Counted from the first letter of the stretch, positions 1-9,756 are shown. The stretch is 64,000 nt of DNA from Anaeromyxobacter diazotrophicus (GCF_013340205.1 NZ_BJTG01000001.1:372001-436000), one strand, 5' to 3'. The notes: generated by a model not told the origin, from the sequence alone. Made by a program: numbers and translations.

Positions 1-119
1 ACTCGCCCGACAAGGCGCTGGAGGTCTACCAGAAGCTCCGCGAGACCCCGCACATCTCGATCGAGATCGAGCGCAACGGGCAGGTCATCCGCAAGGAGTA
101 CAACGTCACCGGTCCGTGA
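1..119 (+). CDS. gspC: GspC C-terminal end (partial)
   Basis: The reading frame is open from the left edge and stops with TGA at 117-119, giving 38 visible residues (SPDKALEVYQ... ending NVTGP). The text fits the end of a PDZ-like domain, as at the C-terminus of GspC, the inner-membrane clamp protein that binds the secretin GspD in type II secretion. The call leans on position: gspD starts 28 bases downstream in the same direction and the rest of the gsp operon follows in standard order. Too little is visible to check the N-terminal half. Confidence 0.7.
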   Translation, partial: SPDKALEVYQKLRETPHISIEIERNGQVIRKEYNVTGP

Positions 120-147
120 AGCACCGCGGCCCGCGACCCGAGACGCC

Positions 148-2871
148 ATGCGCAAGCTCCTCCTCCTCCTCGCCGCCGTGCCGGCGCTGGCGCGTCCGCA
201 GAGCGCCGCCGCCCCGCCCTACCCCGGCGCTCCTCCCCCGCCGCCGCCCGGCGCGGCGCAGTCGCCCGGCGCCCAGTCCTCGGCCGCGCGCGCGGCGCTG
301 CAGGCGCAGCAGCAGGCGCAGCAGGCCCAGCCGCAGCTGCCCGCGCCCGCCCCCGCCCCGCGCGGCGTCCGCCCCGGCCCGCGCGTCCAGAGCACCCCGG
401 GCGCGCCCGCCGGCACGGCCGCCGGCGCGGGCGCGGTGGCGCCGCCCGGCGCCGCCGGCGGCACGGCCCACGCCGACGGCGTCTGCAAGCCGATGGAGGG
501 CAAGTTCCTCCTCGCCTTCAACAAGGCCGACATCGTCGACGTGCTGGAGCAGGCGAGCCGCTGGACGTGCCGCAACTTCGCGTACACGGACGACGTGGCG
601 CGCGGGAAGATCTCGCTGCTCTCCAAGACCCCCGTCACCGCCGACGAGGCGTACGCCGCCTTCCTGGCGGCGCTCACCGCCAACAACATCGCCGTCTACC
701 CGTCGGGCCGGTACCACAAGCTCGTCCGCATCGCGGACGCGAAGAAGACGGCCATCCCCACCTACCTCGACGACGGGTCGGTGGCGCCCGCCACCGAGCA
801 GCCCATCACGAAGCTCTTCCGGCTGCGGTTCGCCGACCCGGATCAGCTGCGCGGCATCATGGGGAACTTCACCTCGCCCCAGGGCGCCGACATCCAGTCC
901 ATCCCGCCCGACGTCCTCATCATCACCGACCTCGGCCTCAACATCCGCCGCATCGAGCGCATGCTCGAGGCGCTGGACCGCCCCGGCTCCGGGGAGCTCA
1001 TCCGCTTCATCCAGGTGCGCTACGCCGCGGCGCGCGACCTCGCCGACAAGGTGAACCAGGTGTTCCAGGCCACGCCGGGCCAGGCCGGCAAGCCCGGGCG
1101 GCGGCCGGTCATCGGCGGCGTCGCCACCGGCACGCCCGGCGCCCCCGCCCCGGCCCCGGCCCCGGGGGGCGCGGAGGACGGCGCGCTCTCCATCTCGAAG
1201 GTCATGGCCGACGAGCGCACCAACAAGCTCGTGGTCATCGCGGACGACAAGAGCTTCCAGCGCGTCAAGGACCTCGTCGACCAGCTCGACGTGCCGACCT
1301 CCGGCGAGGGGCAGATCCACGTCATCTTCATGCGGAACGCCACCGCCGAGGACCTGGCGCAGACGCTCTCGGCCCTGGCGCAGGGGCAGGCCTCGGCGCG
1401 CAAGAGCGGCACCCCCGGCGCGCCGGCCGGGATCGCGCCGCAGCCGTTCCAGCCGGTGCAGGCCGCCGCCGGCGCCGGCGGCACGCCCGGCGTCACCACC
1501 GCGGCGCTCTTCTCCGGCGAGGTGAAGGTCACCGCCGACAAGGTGGCGAACGCGCTCATCGTGCTCGCCAGCGGCTCCGACTTCGCCACCATCCAGCGGC
1601 TGGTGGACAAGCTCGACCGGCCGCGCCGGCAGGTCTTCGTGGAGGCGGTCATCCTCGAGGTGAACCTGCAGGACGAGAAGCAGTTCGGCGTCTCCGCCCA
1701 CACCGCCATCCCCTACAAGACCTCCGACGGCACCGGCTACATCCCGCTCGGCTCGGAGACGGGCCGCATCAACTCCTTCAGCCCCACCAGCATCGTGCAG
1801 CTGGGCGGCTTCCTCACCGGCCTGGTCGGCCCGACCTCGGCCGAGCTCTCCTCGGTGCTGCCGGGCGTCCCCAGCCTGTCGGTGCTGGTGCAGGCGCTCC
1901 AGACCAACTCGGACGTGAACGTCATCTCGACGCCGCACATCCTCGCCTCCGACAACGAGGACGCCGAGATCACGGTCGGCCAGAACGTCCCGTTCCAGGC
2001 CGGGTACTCGGCGCTGAGCAGCCTCGGCAGCGCCGCCACCAGCAGCGGCACCAACACCAGCAACGTGAGCGGGCTCCTCGGGCTCGGCGGCATCAGCTCG
2101 CTCGTCGCGCCCATCCAGCGCCAGAACGTGGAGCTCCGGCTGCGCATCAAGCCGCAGATCACCGAGGGCGACAACGTCCGGCTCCAGATCGACGAGCAGA
2201 CGGAGGAGATCGCGAGCAAGGATCCGCAGCTCGGGCCGACCACCGCCAAGCGCACCGTGAAGACGAACATCTCGGTGAAGGATCAGAGCACCATCGTCAT
2301 CGGCGGCCTGATCCAGGACCGCACCATCCAGTCGGTGCACAAGACGCCGCTCCTGGGCGACATCCCGGTGCTCGGCTGGCTCTTCCGCGACAACGTCACC
2401 ACCAAGACGAAGACGAACCTGCTGCTCTTCCTCACCCCGTACATCATCCGCGACCAGTCGGACTACCGGCGCATCTACGAGCGCAAGCGCCGCGAGCAGC
2501 AGGAGTTCCTGCAGGCGTTCTACGGCGAGCCGTCGAAGTACGAGCCCACGGTCGAGTACGACCGCAAGACGGGCCCCTACACGAAGCTCCGCAAGGACGT
2601 GGAGCTGGAGGGCCTGCGGCTCGAGAACGGCGGCCCCGGCGCGCCGGGCGAGAGCGCCATCACGCCCGGCGGGCGGGGGGGACCCCTCGCGCCGGCGTCG
2701 CCCGCGCCAGCGTCGCCTGCGCCCGGCGCCACGCCGCCCCCGCCCGCCGCGCCTCCCGCGCCGGCGCCGGGGGCCGCGCCGCCCGCCGAGGGTCCGGGGG
2801 CGGCTCCGGCGCCCGCTCCCGCGCCCGAGGCGAGCCCGTCCGAGCCGGCGCCGCAGGCGCCCTCGCCGTGA
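148..2871 (+). CDS. gspD: Type II secretion secretin GspD
   Basis: Outer-membrane secretin channel of the type II secretion system, 907 residues. It has a signal peptide (about 1-16, ending PALA), then about 100 residues of Pro/Ala/Gln-rich sequence, an N0 domain from about 116, and N1-N3 repeats (the first near VLIITD). The secretin core runs from about 572 (GVPSLSVLVQAL) through VPFQ and the IVIGGLIQDR and LGDIPVLGWLF motifs. A basic helix (RRIYERKRREQQEF) follows, resembling the S-domain that binds a pilotin, and the last 80 or so residues are almost only Pro, Ala and Gly. It is longer than the usual 650-750 residues because of these low-complexity ends. The ATG at 148 is directly followed by the signal peptide. 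GspE follows after 37 bases. Confidence 0.95.
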   Translation: MRKLLLLLAAVPALARPQSAAAPPYPGAPPPPPPGAAQSPGAQSSAARAALQAQQQAQQAQPQLPAPAPAPRGVRPGPRVQSTPGAPAGTAAGAGAVAPPGAAGGTAHADGVCKPMEGKFLLAFNKADIVDVLEQASRWTCRNFAYTDDVARGKISLLSKTPVTADEAYAAFLAALTANNIAVYPSGRYHKLVRIADAKKTAIPTYLDDGSVAPATEQPITKLFRLRFADPDQLRGIMGNFTSPQGADIQSIPPDVLIITDLGLNIRRIERMLEALDRPGSGELIRFIQVRYAAARDLADKVNQVFQATPGQAGKPGRRPVIGGVATGTPGAPAPAPAPGGAEDGALSISKVMADERTNKLVVIADDKSFQRVKDLVDQLDVPTSGEGQIHVIFMRNATAEDLAQTLSALAQGQASARKSGTPGAPAGIAPQPFQPVQAAAGAGGTPGVTTAALFSGEVKVTADKVANALIVLASGSDFATIQRLVDKLDRPRRQVFVEAVILEVNLQDEKQFGVSAHTAIPYKTSDGTGYIPLGSETGRINSFSPTSIVQLGGFLTGLVGPTSAELSSVLPGVPSLSVLVQALQTNSDVNVISTPHILASDNEDAEITVGQNVPFQAGYSALSSLGSAATSSGTNTSNVSGLLGLGGISSLVAPIQRQNVELRLRIKPQITEGDNVRLQIDEQTEEIASKDPQLGPTTAKRTVKTNISVKDQSTIVIGGLIQDRTIQSVHKTPLLGDIPVLGWLFRDNVTTKTKTNLLLFLTPYIIRDQSDYRRIYERKRREQQEFLQAFYGEPSKYEPTVEYDRKTGPYTKLRKDVELEGLRLENGGPGAPGESAITPGGRGGPLAPASPAPASPAPGATPPPPAAPPAPAPGAAPPAEGPGAAPAPAPAPEASPSEPAPQAPSP

Positions 2872-2908
2872 ATGCGGCGCGGCCGCCGCGTGTTCTCTCG
2901 GGTTCACC

Positions 2909-4699
2909 ATGACCGACCTCACCGCCGATCCCTTCACCTTCTCGACGCCGCTCGCGCCCGCGGCCGCGCCGGGCCTCGAGGGCCGCCCCCTGGGCGAGAT
3001 CCTCGTCCAGCAGGCGCGCCTCGCGCCGGAGCGGCTCGAGGAGGCGCTCGCCGCCCAGCGCGGGGAGCACGCGGGCCAGCGCCTGGGGGAGATCCTGGTG
3101 CGCATGCGGGCGGTCTCCGAGGAGGACGTGCTGCGGGCGCTGGCCGCGCAGCTCGAGCTCCCGTTCCTGGAGCGCGTCGACGCCGAGGCACCGGCGGCGG
3201 AGCTGGCCAAGAAGATCCCCATCAACTTCGCCAAGACGGCGCGGGTGCTGCCGCTCGGGCCGGCAGCCGGCGGCGCGACGCGGGTGGCGGTGGCCGATCC
3301 GCTCGACACCGCCGCGCTCGACCAGCTCTCGATCCTGCTCGGCACCGCGCTCGAGCCCGAGCTGGCCACCTCGCAGGCGGTGCTCGACGCCATCAACTCC
3401 GTGTACGACCGCGCCGCGGACGAGCACGACAAGATCATGGAGGGCCTCGAGACCGAGGACCTGGAGTCGGTCGCCCACGAGCTGGAGGAGCCGACCGACC
3501 TCCTCGAGGCGGACGACGAGGCGCCCATCATCCGGCTCGTGAACTCGCTCCTCTTCCGGGCGGTGAAGGAGCGCGCGAGCGACATCCACATCAACCCCGA
3601 GGAGCGCGACCTCTCGGTCCGCTACCGCATCGACGGCGAGCTGCGCGAGGTGATCCGGCCGCCGAAGCGCATCCAGGCGGCGCTCGGCTCCCGCATCAAG
3701 ATCATGGGCGGGCTCAACATCGCCGAGAAGCGGCTCCCGCAGGACGGCCGCATCCGCATCAAGATCGCGGGCAAGGACGTCGACATCCGCCTCTCCACCG
3801 TGCCCACCGCGCACGGGGAGCGGATCGTGATGCGGCTCCTCGACAAGTCGAACGTCCTCCTCGACCTCGAGCAGATCGGCTTCGAGCCGTGGCAGCTCGA
3901 GATCATGGACACGCTCATCACCCGCTCGCACGGGATCGTGCTCGTCACCGGGCCGACCGGCTCCGGCAAGACCACCACGCTCTACGCCGGCCTCTCCAAG
4001 ATCAACTCGCCCAACCTCAACATCCTCACCATCGAGGACCCGGTCGAGATCCAGCTCCAGGGCGTGGGGCAGGTGCAGGTGAACCCCAAGATCGACCTCA
4101 CCTTCGCCTCCGGGCTGCGCTCGTTCCTGCGCCAGGACCCGGACGTCATCCTGGTGGGCGAGATCCGCGACCTGGAGACGGCCGAGATCGCGATCCAGGC
4201 CTCGCTCACCGGCCACCTCGTGTTCTCCACGCTCCACACCAACGACGCCGCCGGCGCCATGACCCGGCTCGCCGACATGGGCGTGCAGCCGTTCCTGGTC
4301 GCCTCGTCGCTGGTGGGGGTGCTGGCGCAGCGGCTCGTGCGCGTCCTCTGCCCCGACTGCAAGAAGGCCTACGCGCCGACGCAGGAGGAGCTGGACCAGG
4401 CCAGCATCACGCCCGCCATCCTCGCCAAGGCCGGCAGCCCCGAGGTGCTCTACAAGGCGCAGGGCTGCCCGGCCTGCCAGCACACCGGGTACCAGGGCCG
4501 CACCGGCATCTACGAGCTCATGCTCGTCGACGACGACGTCCGGCAGCTCATCCTCAAGAACGTGGACTCCGGCACCATCAAGAAGGCGGCGGTCGAGCGC
4601 GGCATGATGACCCTGCTCGAGCACGGCGCCTACAAGGTGGCGCGCGGGATCACCACCGCGGCCGAGGTGCTGTCGGTGACGGCCGAGGACATCCACTAG
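2909..4699 (+). CDS. gspE: Type II secretion ATPase GspE
   Basis: Cytoplasmic hexameric ATPase that powers pseudopilus assembly, 596 residues. The N-terminal domain (about 20-150) is the GspE_N/MshEN type that docks on GspL. The ATPase core has Walker A GPTGSGKTTT near 347, Walker B-region DPDVILVGEIRD, and the Asp and His boxes. CPDC (about 481) and CPAC (about 520) form the four-cysteine zinc motif typical of GspE. The stop TAG shares its last G with the GTG start of gspF, so the two are probably translationally coupled. Confidence 0.96.
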   Translation: MTDLTADPFTFSTPLAPAAAPGLEGRPLGEILVQQARLAPERLEEALAAQRGEHAGQRLGEILVRMRAVSEEDVLRALAAQLELPFLERVDAEAPAAELAKKIPINFAKTARVLPLGPAAGGATRVAVADPLDTAALDQLSILLGTALEPELATSQAVLDAINSVYDRAADEHDKIMEGLETEDLESVAHELEEPTDLLEADDEAPIIRLVNSLLFRAVKERASDIHINPEERDLSVRYRIDGELREVIRPPKRIQAALGSRIKIMGGLNIAEKRLPQDGRIRIKIAGKDVDIRLSTVPTAHGERIVMRLLDKSNVLLDLEQIGFEPWQLEIMDTLITRSHGIVLVTGPTGSGKTTTLYAGLSKINSPNLNILTIEDPVEIQLQGVGQVQVNPKIDLTFASGLRSFLRQDPDVILVGEIRDLETAEIAIQASLTGHLVFSTLHTNDAAGAMTRLADMGVQPFLVASSLVGVLAQRLVRVLCPDCKKAYAPTQEELDQASITPAILAKAGSPEVLYKAQGCPACQHTGYQGRTGIYELMLVDDDVRQLILKNVDSGTIKKAAVERGMMTLLEHGAYKVARGITTAAEVLSVTAEDIH

Positions 4700-5931
4700 T
4701 GCCCGTCTTCGAGTACAAGGCGCTCGACGCGCGCGGGAAGAGCATCGAGGGGCTCAAGGAGGCCGACTCGCCGAAGACCCTGCGCCAGGTGCTCCGGCGC
4801 GAGAACGTCTTCCTCACCGAGGTGCTCGGCCAGAAGGAGGCGGCGGCGGCCGCCAAGCGCGACGTCTCGATGCGGCGCTGGGTCGGCGGGCGCATCAACG
4901 CCGGCGACGTCGCCATCACCACCCGCCAGCTGGCGGTGCTGGTCGGGGCGGGCGTGCCGCTGGTCGAGGCGCTCGGGGCGCTCGTCGACCAGGTGGATCA
5001 CGAGCGGATGAAGCGCGTCGTCTCCGACGTCCGCCAGCGGGTCAACGAGGGCAGCCCGCTCGCCGACGCCATGGCGGCGCAGGGCAAGGTGTTCTCGAAC
5101 CTCTACGTGAACATGATCCGGGCCGGCGAGTCCTCGGGCGCGCTGGAGCTGGTGCTGGTCCGGCTGGCCGACTTCACCGAGTCGCAGGCGCGGCTCCGCT
5201 CGAAGATCGTCGGCACGCTCACCTACCCGGCCGCGATGCTCGGCATCGCCACCGTGATCATGGGCATCCTGTTCACGGTGGTGATCCCGAAGATCACCAA
5301 GATCTTCGACGACAGCAAGGTGACCCTGCCCTGGACCACCAAGGCGCTCATCGGCTTCTCGACCACCGTCCACGACTACTGGTGGCTCTTCTTCCTGCTC
5401 GCCGCCGGCGCGGTGGCGCTCTTCCTGCGCTGGCGCGAGACGCCGGCGGGCCGCGCCGTCTGGGATCGGAGGGTGCTCACCTTCCCCATCTTCGGCAGCC
5501 TCATCCGCCAGATCGCCATCGCCCGCTTCAGCCGCACGCTCGCCACGCTGCTCAAGAGCGGCGTCCCGCTCCTCACCTCGCTCGACATCGTGCGGAACAT
5601 CGTCGGCAACGTGCGCCTGGCGCAGGTCATCGACGAGTCGCGCGAGGCCATCAAGGAGGGCGAGAGCATCGCCGCGCCGCTCAAGCGCTCCGGCGAGTTC
5701 CCGCCGCTCGTCTACCACATGGTCGCCATCGGGGAGCGCTCCGGTCAGCTCGAGGAGATGCTCACCAACGTGGCGAACGCCTACGACGCGCAGGTGGAGA
5801 CCAAGGTCGGCGCCCTGACCGCGCTGCTCGAGCCGTTCATGATCGTCGGGATGGGCGTGGCGGTCGCGTTCATCGTCTTCTCGATCCTGATGCCCATCCT
5901 GCAGATCAACACCCTCGCCGGAGGAAGCTAG
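4699..5931 (+). CDS. gspF: Type II secretion inner-membrane platform protein GspF
   Basis: Polytopic inner-membrane platform protein of the secretion machine, 410 residues, the family's normal size. It begins VFEYKALDARGK, the usual GspF N-terminus, so the GTG at 4699 overlapping the gspE stop is the right start although the frame stays open far upstream. Two T2SF repeats are visible, with membrane segments at about 173-200, 226-245 and 380-401. The stop at 5929-5931 abuts the gspG ATG with no gap. Confidence 0.94.
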   Translation: MPVFEYKALDARGKSIEGLKEADSPKTLRQVLRRENVFLTEVLGQKEAAAAAKRDVSMRRWVGGRINAGDVAITTRQLAVLVGAGVPLVEALGALVDQVDHERMKRVVSDVRQRVNEGSPLADAMAAQGKVFSNLYVNMIRAGESSGALELVLVRLADFTESQARLRSKIVGTLTYPAAMLGIATVIMGILFTVVIPKITKIFDDSKVTLPWTTKALIGFSTTVHDYWWLFFLLAAGAVALFLRWRETPAGRAVWDRRVLTFPIFGSLIRQIAIARFSRTLATLLKSGVPLLTSLDIVRNIVGNVRLAQVIDESREAIKEGESIAAPLKRSGEFPPLVYHMVAIGERSGQLEEMLTNVANAYDAQVETKVGALTALLEPFMIVGMGVAVAFIVFSILMPILQINTLAGGS

Positions 5932-6339
5932 ATGCGCTCTCGGAAGCTCGCGTCCAAGGCCGCGCAGCGCGGCATGACGCTCATCGAAATCATGGTGGTC
6001 ATCACCATCCTCGGCCTCATCGCGGCCGCGGTGGCGGTGAACGTGGTCGGCCAGCTCTCCGACGCGAAGATCAAGCAGGCCAAGACCGACCTCCACACGC
6101 TCGAGAATTGCCTCGACCTCTACAAGGTGGACAAGGGCCGCTACCCCACGAGCGAGGAGGGTCTCCAGGCCGTGGTCGCCGCCGGCAAGTGCAAGGCCGG
6201 GCTCAAGGACCCCTGGCAGCACGACTACGTCTACTTCTACCCGGGCCAGGTCCACGCCGACGGCTTCGACATCAAGAGCTACGGGGCGGACGGCCAGCCC
6301 GGCGGCGAGGGCGAGAACGCCGACATCGTCAATCCGTGA
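5932..6339 (+). CDS. gspG: Major pseudopilin GspG
   Basis: Major pseudopilin, 135 residues. A 14-residue basic leader ends in Gly and is followed by MTLIEIMVVITILGLI, the prepilin peptidase site with Glu at +5 and the hydrophobic helix. The C-terminal half has the GspG pattern (KGRYPTSEEGLQ, DPW, DGFDIKSYGADG) with the acidic residues that bind calcium. Prepilin peptidase (GspO/PilD) is not encoded in this window. The ATG directly follows the gspF stop. Confidence 0.96.
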   Translation: MRSRKLASKAAQRGMTLIEIMVVITILGLIAAAVAVNVVGQLSDAKIKQAKTDLHTLENCLDLYKVDKGRYPTSEEGLQAVVAAGKCKAGLKDPWQHDYVYFYPGQVHADGFDIKSYGADGQPGGEGENADIVNP

Positions 6340-6345
6340 GGTGGG

Positions 6346-6975
6346 ATGAGGACGCGCCGCCGCCAGCAGGAGGGGTTCACCCTCATCGAATTGATGATCG
6401 TGATCGCCGTGGTGGGCGTGCTCTCCGCGGCGGCGGTGCCGTCCATCCGCGCCGTGACGGGCGCGAGCGCCCGCGGCGCGGCGGGTGAGCTCGCCGGCGC
6501 GGCGCGCTACCTCTTCGACACGGCCGCCCTCAGGCACCAGACCTGCCGGCTCGCGCTCGACCTCGACCACGCGAGCTGGTGGCCGGAGTGCGCCCCCGGC
6601 CGCGCCGCCGTCCCCAGGGCGGGCGATCGCGCGCCGCCGCCCGAGGACACGGCGGCGCTCGACGACCGCTTCCCGGACGAGCGCGACGCGGAGAAGCGCA
6701 AGCTGCTCGCCCGCTCCAGGTTCGGCGAGTTCAAGGACCGGCTCTCGAAGAAGCGCTCCCTGCCGGGCAGCGCCGGCTTCGCCGAGGTGTGGTCGGCGCA
6801 CCAGCGCGACCCCGTCTCGAAGGGCATGGCCTACGTCTACTTCTACCCGAGCGGCCGCGCCGAGCCCTCGCGCATCGCCATCGCCGACGGGGACAACGTC
6901 TACTCGGTGGTGACCGAGGCGTTCACCGGGCGCGCCCGCGTCGTGACGGGCAAGCCGGAGCTGCCGCGGTCGTGA
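6346..6975 (+). CDS. gspH: Minor pseudopilin GspH
   Basis: Minor pseudopilin, 209 residues, with a short basic leader (MRTRRRQQEG) cut before FTLIELMIVIAVVGVL. The globular part includes an Arg/Lys-rich middle (DERDAEKRKLLARS) and ends in a beta-rich segment. It is somewhat longer than enterobacterial GspH. The call rests on the pseudopilin leader and on its place between gspG and gspI. Its stop TGA overlaps the gspI GTG start. Confidence 0.88.
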   Translation: MRTRRRQQEGFTLIELMIVIAVVGVLSAAAVPSIRAVTGASARGAAGELAGAARYLFDTAALRHQTCRLALDLDHASWWPECAPGRAAVPRAGDRAPPPEDTAALDDRFPDERDAEKRKLLARSRFGEFKDRLSKKRSLPGSAGFAEVWSAHQRDPVSKGMAYVYFYPSGRAEPSRIAIADGDNVYSVVTEAFTGRARVVTGKPELPRS

Positions 6976-7715
6976 GGCGCCGCGGCTTCACGCTGCTCGA
7001 GGTCATGGTGGCCCTGGCGCTGCTCGCGGCGGCGCTGGTGGCGGTGGCCGACCTGTGTGGCAACGCGCTCCGCAACCACGCCTACGCCCGCGACCTCAGC
7101 GCGGCCACGCTGCTCGCCCGCGGCAAGCTGGCGGAGCTCGAGCAGAAGTACGAGGACCAGGGCTTCAAGGACTTCAACGAGGACGAGGAGGGCGACTTCT
7201 CCGACGCCGGCCGGCCCGACATGCGCTGGAAGCTCGAGCTCGTGAAGCCCGCCTCCGACCTCTCCGCCGAGCAGCTCATGGCGATGCTGGCCGGGACCTC
7301 CGACGTCGACCAGCTCATGGCGCGGGTCATGGGCGGGCTCGGCGGCGCGGCCGGGGCCGGTTCCAGCGGCTCCAGCGGCGCGAGCGGCCCGACCGGCGCG
7401 ACGTCGGCGACCCCGCTCGCGGGCGTGGTGACGAACCTCCTCAAGACGCAGCTCACCGCCTTCGGCGAGATCGTGAAGAAGTCCCTGCGCGAGATGCGCT
7501 TCACCATCTCCTGGCGGGACGGGGCGGTGCCGCGCGGCTTCACCGTCACGACCCACCTGCTCGTCCTCAACCCGCGCGCGCCCAACAACGCCCGCGGCGA
7601 CAACCCCGAGGTGCCGCCCAACCTGGGCAGCGCCGCCGCGGCGACGCCGGGCGCCATCCCCCCCCGGACCGGCGCCGGGGCCACCACCGGAGCCACGACG
7701 GGGGTGACGCGGTGA
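6972..7715 (+). CDS. gspI: Minor pseudopilin GspI
   Basis: Minor pseudopilin, 247 residues. The GTG at 6972 overlaps the gspH stop as GTGA and gives MRRRG followed by FTLLEVMVALALLAAAL, a clean cleavage site. Normal GspI is about 120-130 residues. This one carries a long insert with a Gly/Ser/Thr-rich stretch (about 120-145, GSSGSSGASGPTG) and an Ala/Gly/Thr-rich tail, so roughly half the protein is extra. GspI normally nucleates the GspI-J-K tip complex. The frame also runs open upstream of 6972, but that part is only gspH read in another frame. Confidence 0.9.
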   Translation: MRRRGFTLLEVMVALALLAAALVAVADLCGNALRNHAYARDLSAATLLARGKLAELEQKYEDQGFKDFNEDEEGDFSDAGRPDMRWKLELVKPASDLSAEQLMAMLAGTSDVDQLMARVMGGLGGAAGAGSSGSSGASGPTGATSATPLAGVVTNLLKTQLTAFGEIVKKSLREMRFTISWRDGAVPRGFTVTTHLLVLNPRAPNNARGDNPEVPPNLGSAAAATPGAIPPRTGAGATTGATTGVTR

Positions 7716-8374
7716 GCCGCCGCGGCTTCACGCTCATCGAGGTCATGATCGCGGTGGCCATCACCGCCGTCATCGGCGTGATGATCATGGGCGCCTTCCA
7801 GCGCACCTACGCCACGAAGGAGCTGACCGAGGCGCAGGAGGAGCGCTTCGGGTCGGCGCGGGTGACCCTGACCCGGCTCGCGCGCGAGCTCTCCGAGGCC
7901 TTCCTCTCCGACCACTACGACCTCACGCGCTTCCCGCGCGAGCGGCCCACGCTCTTCCGCGGCAAGGACGGCGGGGCGCAGGACGACCTGCTCTTCGCGA
8001 CCATGAGCCACGAGCGCCTCTCGCGCGACGTGAAGGAGTCGGACCAGGCGGTGGTCGAGTACACGGTCGAGCCCGACCCCGATCGCCAGGGCGAGAGCGC
8101 GCTCTTCCGGCGCGAGAAGGCGCGGCTGGACGAGGAGCCCGACCGCGGCGGCGAGAAGGCCGTGGTCTGCGAGCACGTCTCGACCTTCGACGTGCAGTAC
8201 TGGGACTGGAAGAAGCAGGAGTGGGCCCGCGAGTGGCTCTCGAACGGGCTCGAGCACACGAACATCCTCCCCACCCGGGTGAAGATCCGCCTGGGCGTGA
8301 AGGGCACCGACGGCAAGGAGCAGCTCTTCGAGACGCAGGCGCGGATCGCCATGATCCGCCCCTTGGGCTTCTGA
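7712..8374 (+). CDS. gspJ: Minor pseudopilin GspJ
   Basis: Minor pseudopilin of the tip complex, 220 residues, a normal length for GspJ. The GTG at 7712 overlaps the gspI stop as GTGA and gives MSRRG followed by FTLIEVMIAVAITAVIGVM. The globular domain contains SARVTLTRLARELSEAF and a C-terminal beta domain ending RIAMIRPLGF. Order and coupling with gspI and gspK support the call. Confidence 0.92.
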   Translation: MSRRGFTLIEVMIAVAITAVIGVMIMGAFQRTYATKELTEAQEERFGSARVTLTRLARELSEAFLSDHYDLTRFPRERPTLFRGKDGGAQDDLLFATMSHERLSRDVKESDQAVVEYTVEPDPDRQGESALFRREKARLDEEPDRGGEKAVVCEHVSTFDVQYWDWKKQEWAREWLSNGLEHTNILPTRVKIRLGVKGTDGKEQLFETQARIAMIRPLGF

Positions 8375-8376
8375 CC

Positions 8377-9756
8377 ATGCGCGCACACCGACACGAGCGC
8401 GGGGCCGCCCTGCTGGTCGCCATCTCCGCCATCGCCATCCTCACGGCGGTGTCGGTGGACCTCGCCTACAACACGCGCGTCTCGCTCCAGACCGCCGCCA
8501 ACGCGCGCGACGAGCTGCGCGCCACCTACCTCGCGAAGAGCAGCCTGGCGCTCTCGCGGCTGGTGCTGAACTTCCAGCAGCGGCTCGACGCCGCCACCGG
8601 CGGTACCACTGCGAGCCAGGCCCCGCCCGGCCAGACCGGCGCCGCGACCGCCAAGACCACCTCCGGCACCGCGCAGCAGGGCGGTCCGCTCGCGGGGCTG
8701 ACCAGCGCGCTCGGCGGCCTGCACATCTCGCTGCGCCTGTGGGAGCTCGTGCCCGTCGACTCGACCATGGCCGCGCTCTTCCTGGGCGGGGCCGGGGCGG
8801 GCGCGGCGCGGCCGCCGCTGGTGGGCGCCTTCGCGCCGGCGGCGGGCGGCGGGGGCCCCGCCGGCGCGGGCGCTCCTCCGGCGGCGGGGGAACCGGAGGG
8901 CGCACGCCGCGCCTTCGGCGACGTGCAGGGCTCGTTTCACGCCACGATCGAGGACGAGGACCGCAAGATCAACCTGCGCCAGCTCAACGGCCTGGCCTAC
9001 CAGCAGTTCGGGCAGGCCCTGCGCCTGGCGCAGCTCGTGAAGGACCCGCGCTGGGACTTCCTCTTCGACGAGGACGACGCGAACGGCTTGCGCGTCGGCC
9101 GCAAGGAGACGTTCGGCGCCCTCAAGGACTGGGTGGATCCCGACGAGACCGGCGACGTCTTCACGGGCGACCCGACGAAGCCGTTCGAGAACGGGTACGG
9201 CGACGAGAACGCGCTCTACGACCGGCTCCCCGACCGCTACAAGGCGAAGAACGCGCCCTTCGACTCGCTCGACGAGGTGTACATGGTGGCCGGGATCACC
9301 GACGCCTTCATGGCCGCCTTCGGCGACAAGCTCACCGTCTACCCGGACCTGAGCGCCACGATCAACGTGAACACCGACGACCCCCAGCAGCTGCTCGTGA
9401 ACGCGCTGCTCATGTCGGAACCGCCGGGCGTGCCGCAGACGGTGGTGCTCGACCCCGCCTTCCTGGGGAAGCTGCAGGCGACGCTGCTGCTCCTGCGCCC
9501 GCTGCCGTTCCTCTCGCTCACGCCGCAGCAGTTCGCGGGGGCCCTGACCTCCCTGGGGGTGAAGGTCGGGGCCACCTACACGCAGGCCAACAGCCCGCAG
9601 AACCTCTTCAGCGACCGCTCGTCCACCTTCCACGTCCGCGCCGTCGGCGTGGCGGGGGACGTGAAGAAGACCATCGACGCGGTCGTCACCTTCGATCGCC
9701 GCGCCGAGGGGCTGGCCCAGGACCAGGGCCGCCTCCTCCACTGGCGCGAGGAGTAG
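8377..9756 (+). CDS. gspK: Minor pseudopilin GspK
   Basis: Tip pseudopilin, 459 residues. The leader MRAHRHERG precedes AALLVAISAIAILTAVSVDL. The mature protein lacks the +5 Glu found in other pseudopilins, which is normal for GspK. The large alpha domain follows, with the motif DEDRKINLRQLNG near 190 and NVNTDDPQQLLVNALL further on. A Gly/Ala/Pro-rich loop lies at about 130-175. The ATG at 8377 lies two bases after the gspJ stop and is right because the leader directly precedes the hydrophobic helix. Confidence 0.93.
   Translation: MRAHRHERGAALLVAISAIAILTAVSVDLAYNTRVSLQTAANARDELRATYLAKSSLALSRLVLNFQQRLDAATGGTTASQAPPGQTGAATAKTTSGTAQQGGPLAGLTSALGGLHISLRLWELVPVDSTMAALFLGGAGAGAARPPLVGAFAPAAGGGGPAGAGAPPAAGEPEGARRAFGDVQGSFHATIEDEDRKINLRQLNGLAYQQFGQALRLAQLVKDPRWDFLFDEDDANGLRVGRKETFGALKDWVDPDETGDVFTGDPTKPFENGYGDENALYDRLPDRYKAKNAPFDSLDEVYMVAGITDAFMAAFGDKLTVYPDLSATINVNTDDPQQLLVNALLMSEPPGVPQTVVLDPAFLGKLQATLLLLRPLPFLSLTPQQFAGALTSLGVKVGATYTQANSPQNLFSDRSSTFHVRAVGVAGDVKKTIDAVVTFDRRAEGLAQDQGRLLHWREE

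Noticed and set aside
106-3594. Very long minus-strand open frame opposite gspD and gspE
   Set aside because: Arg/Gly/Ala-rich text with no domain; it is the mirror frame of real secretion genes in GC-rich DNA.
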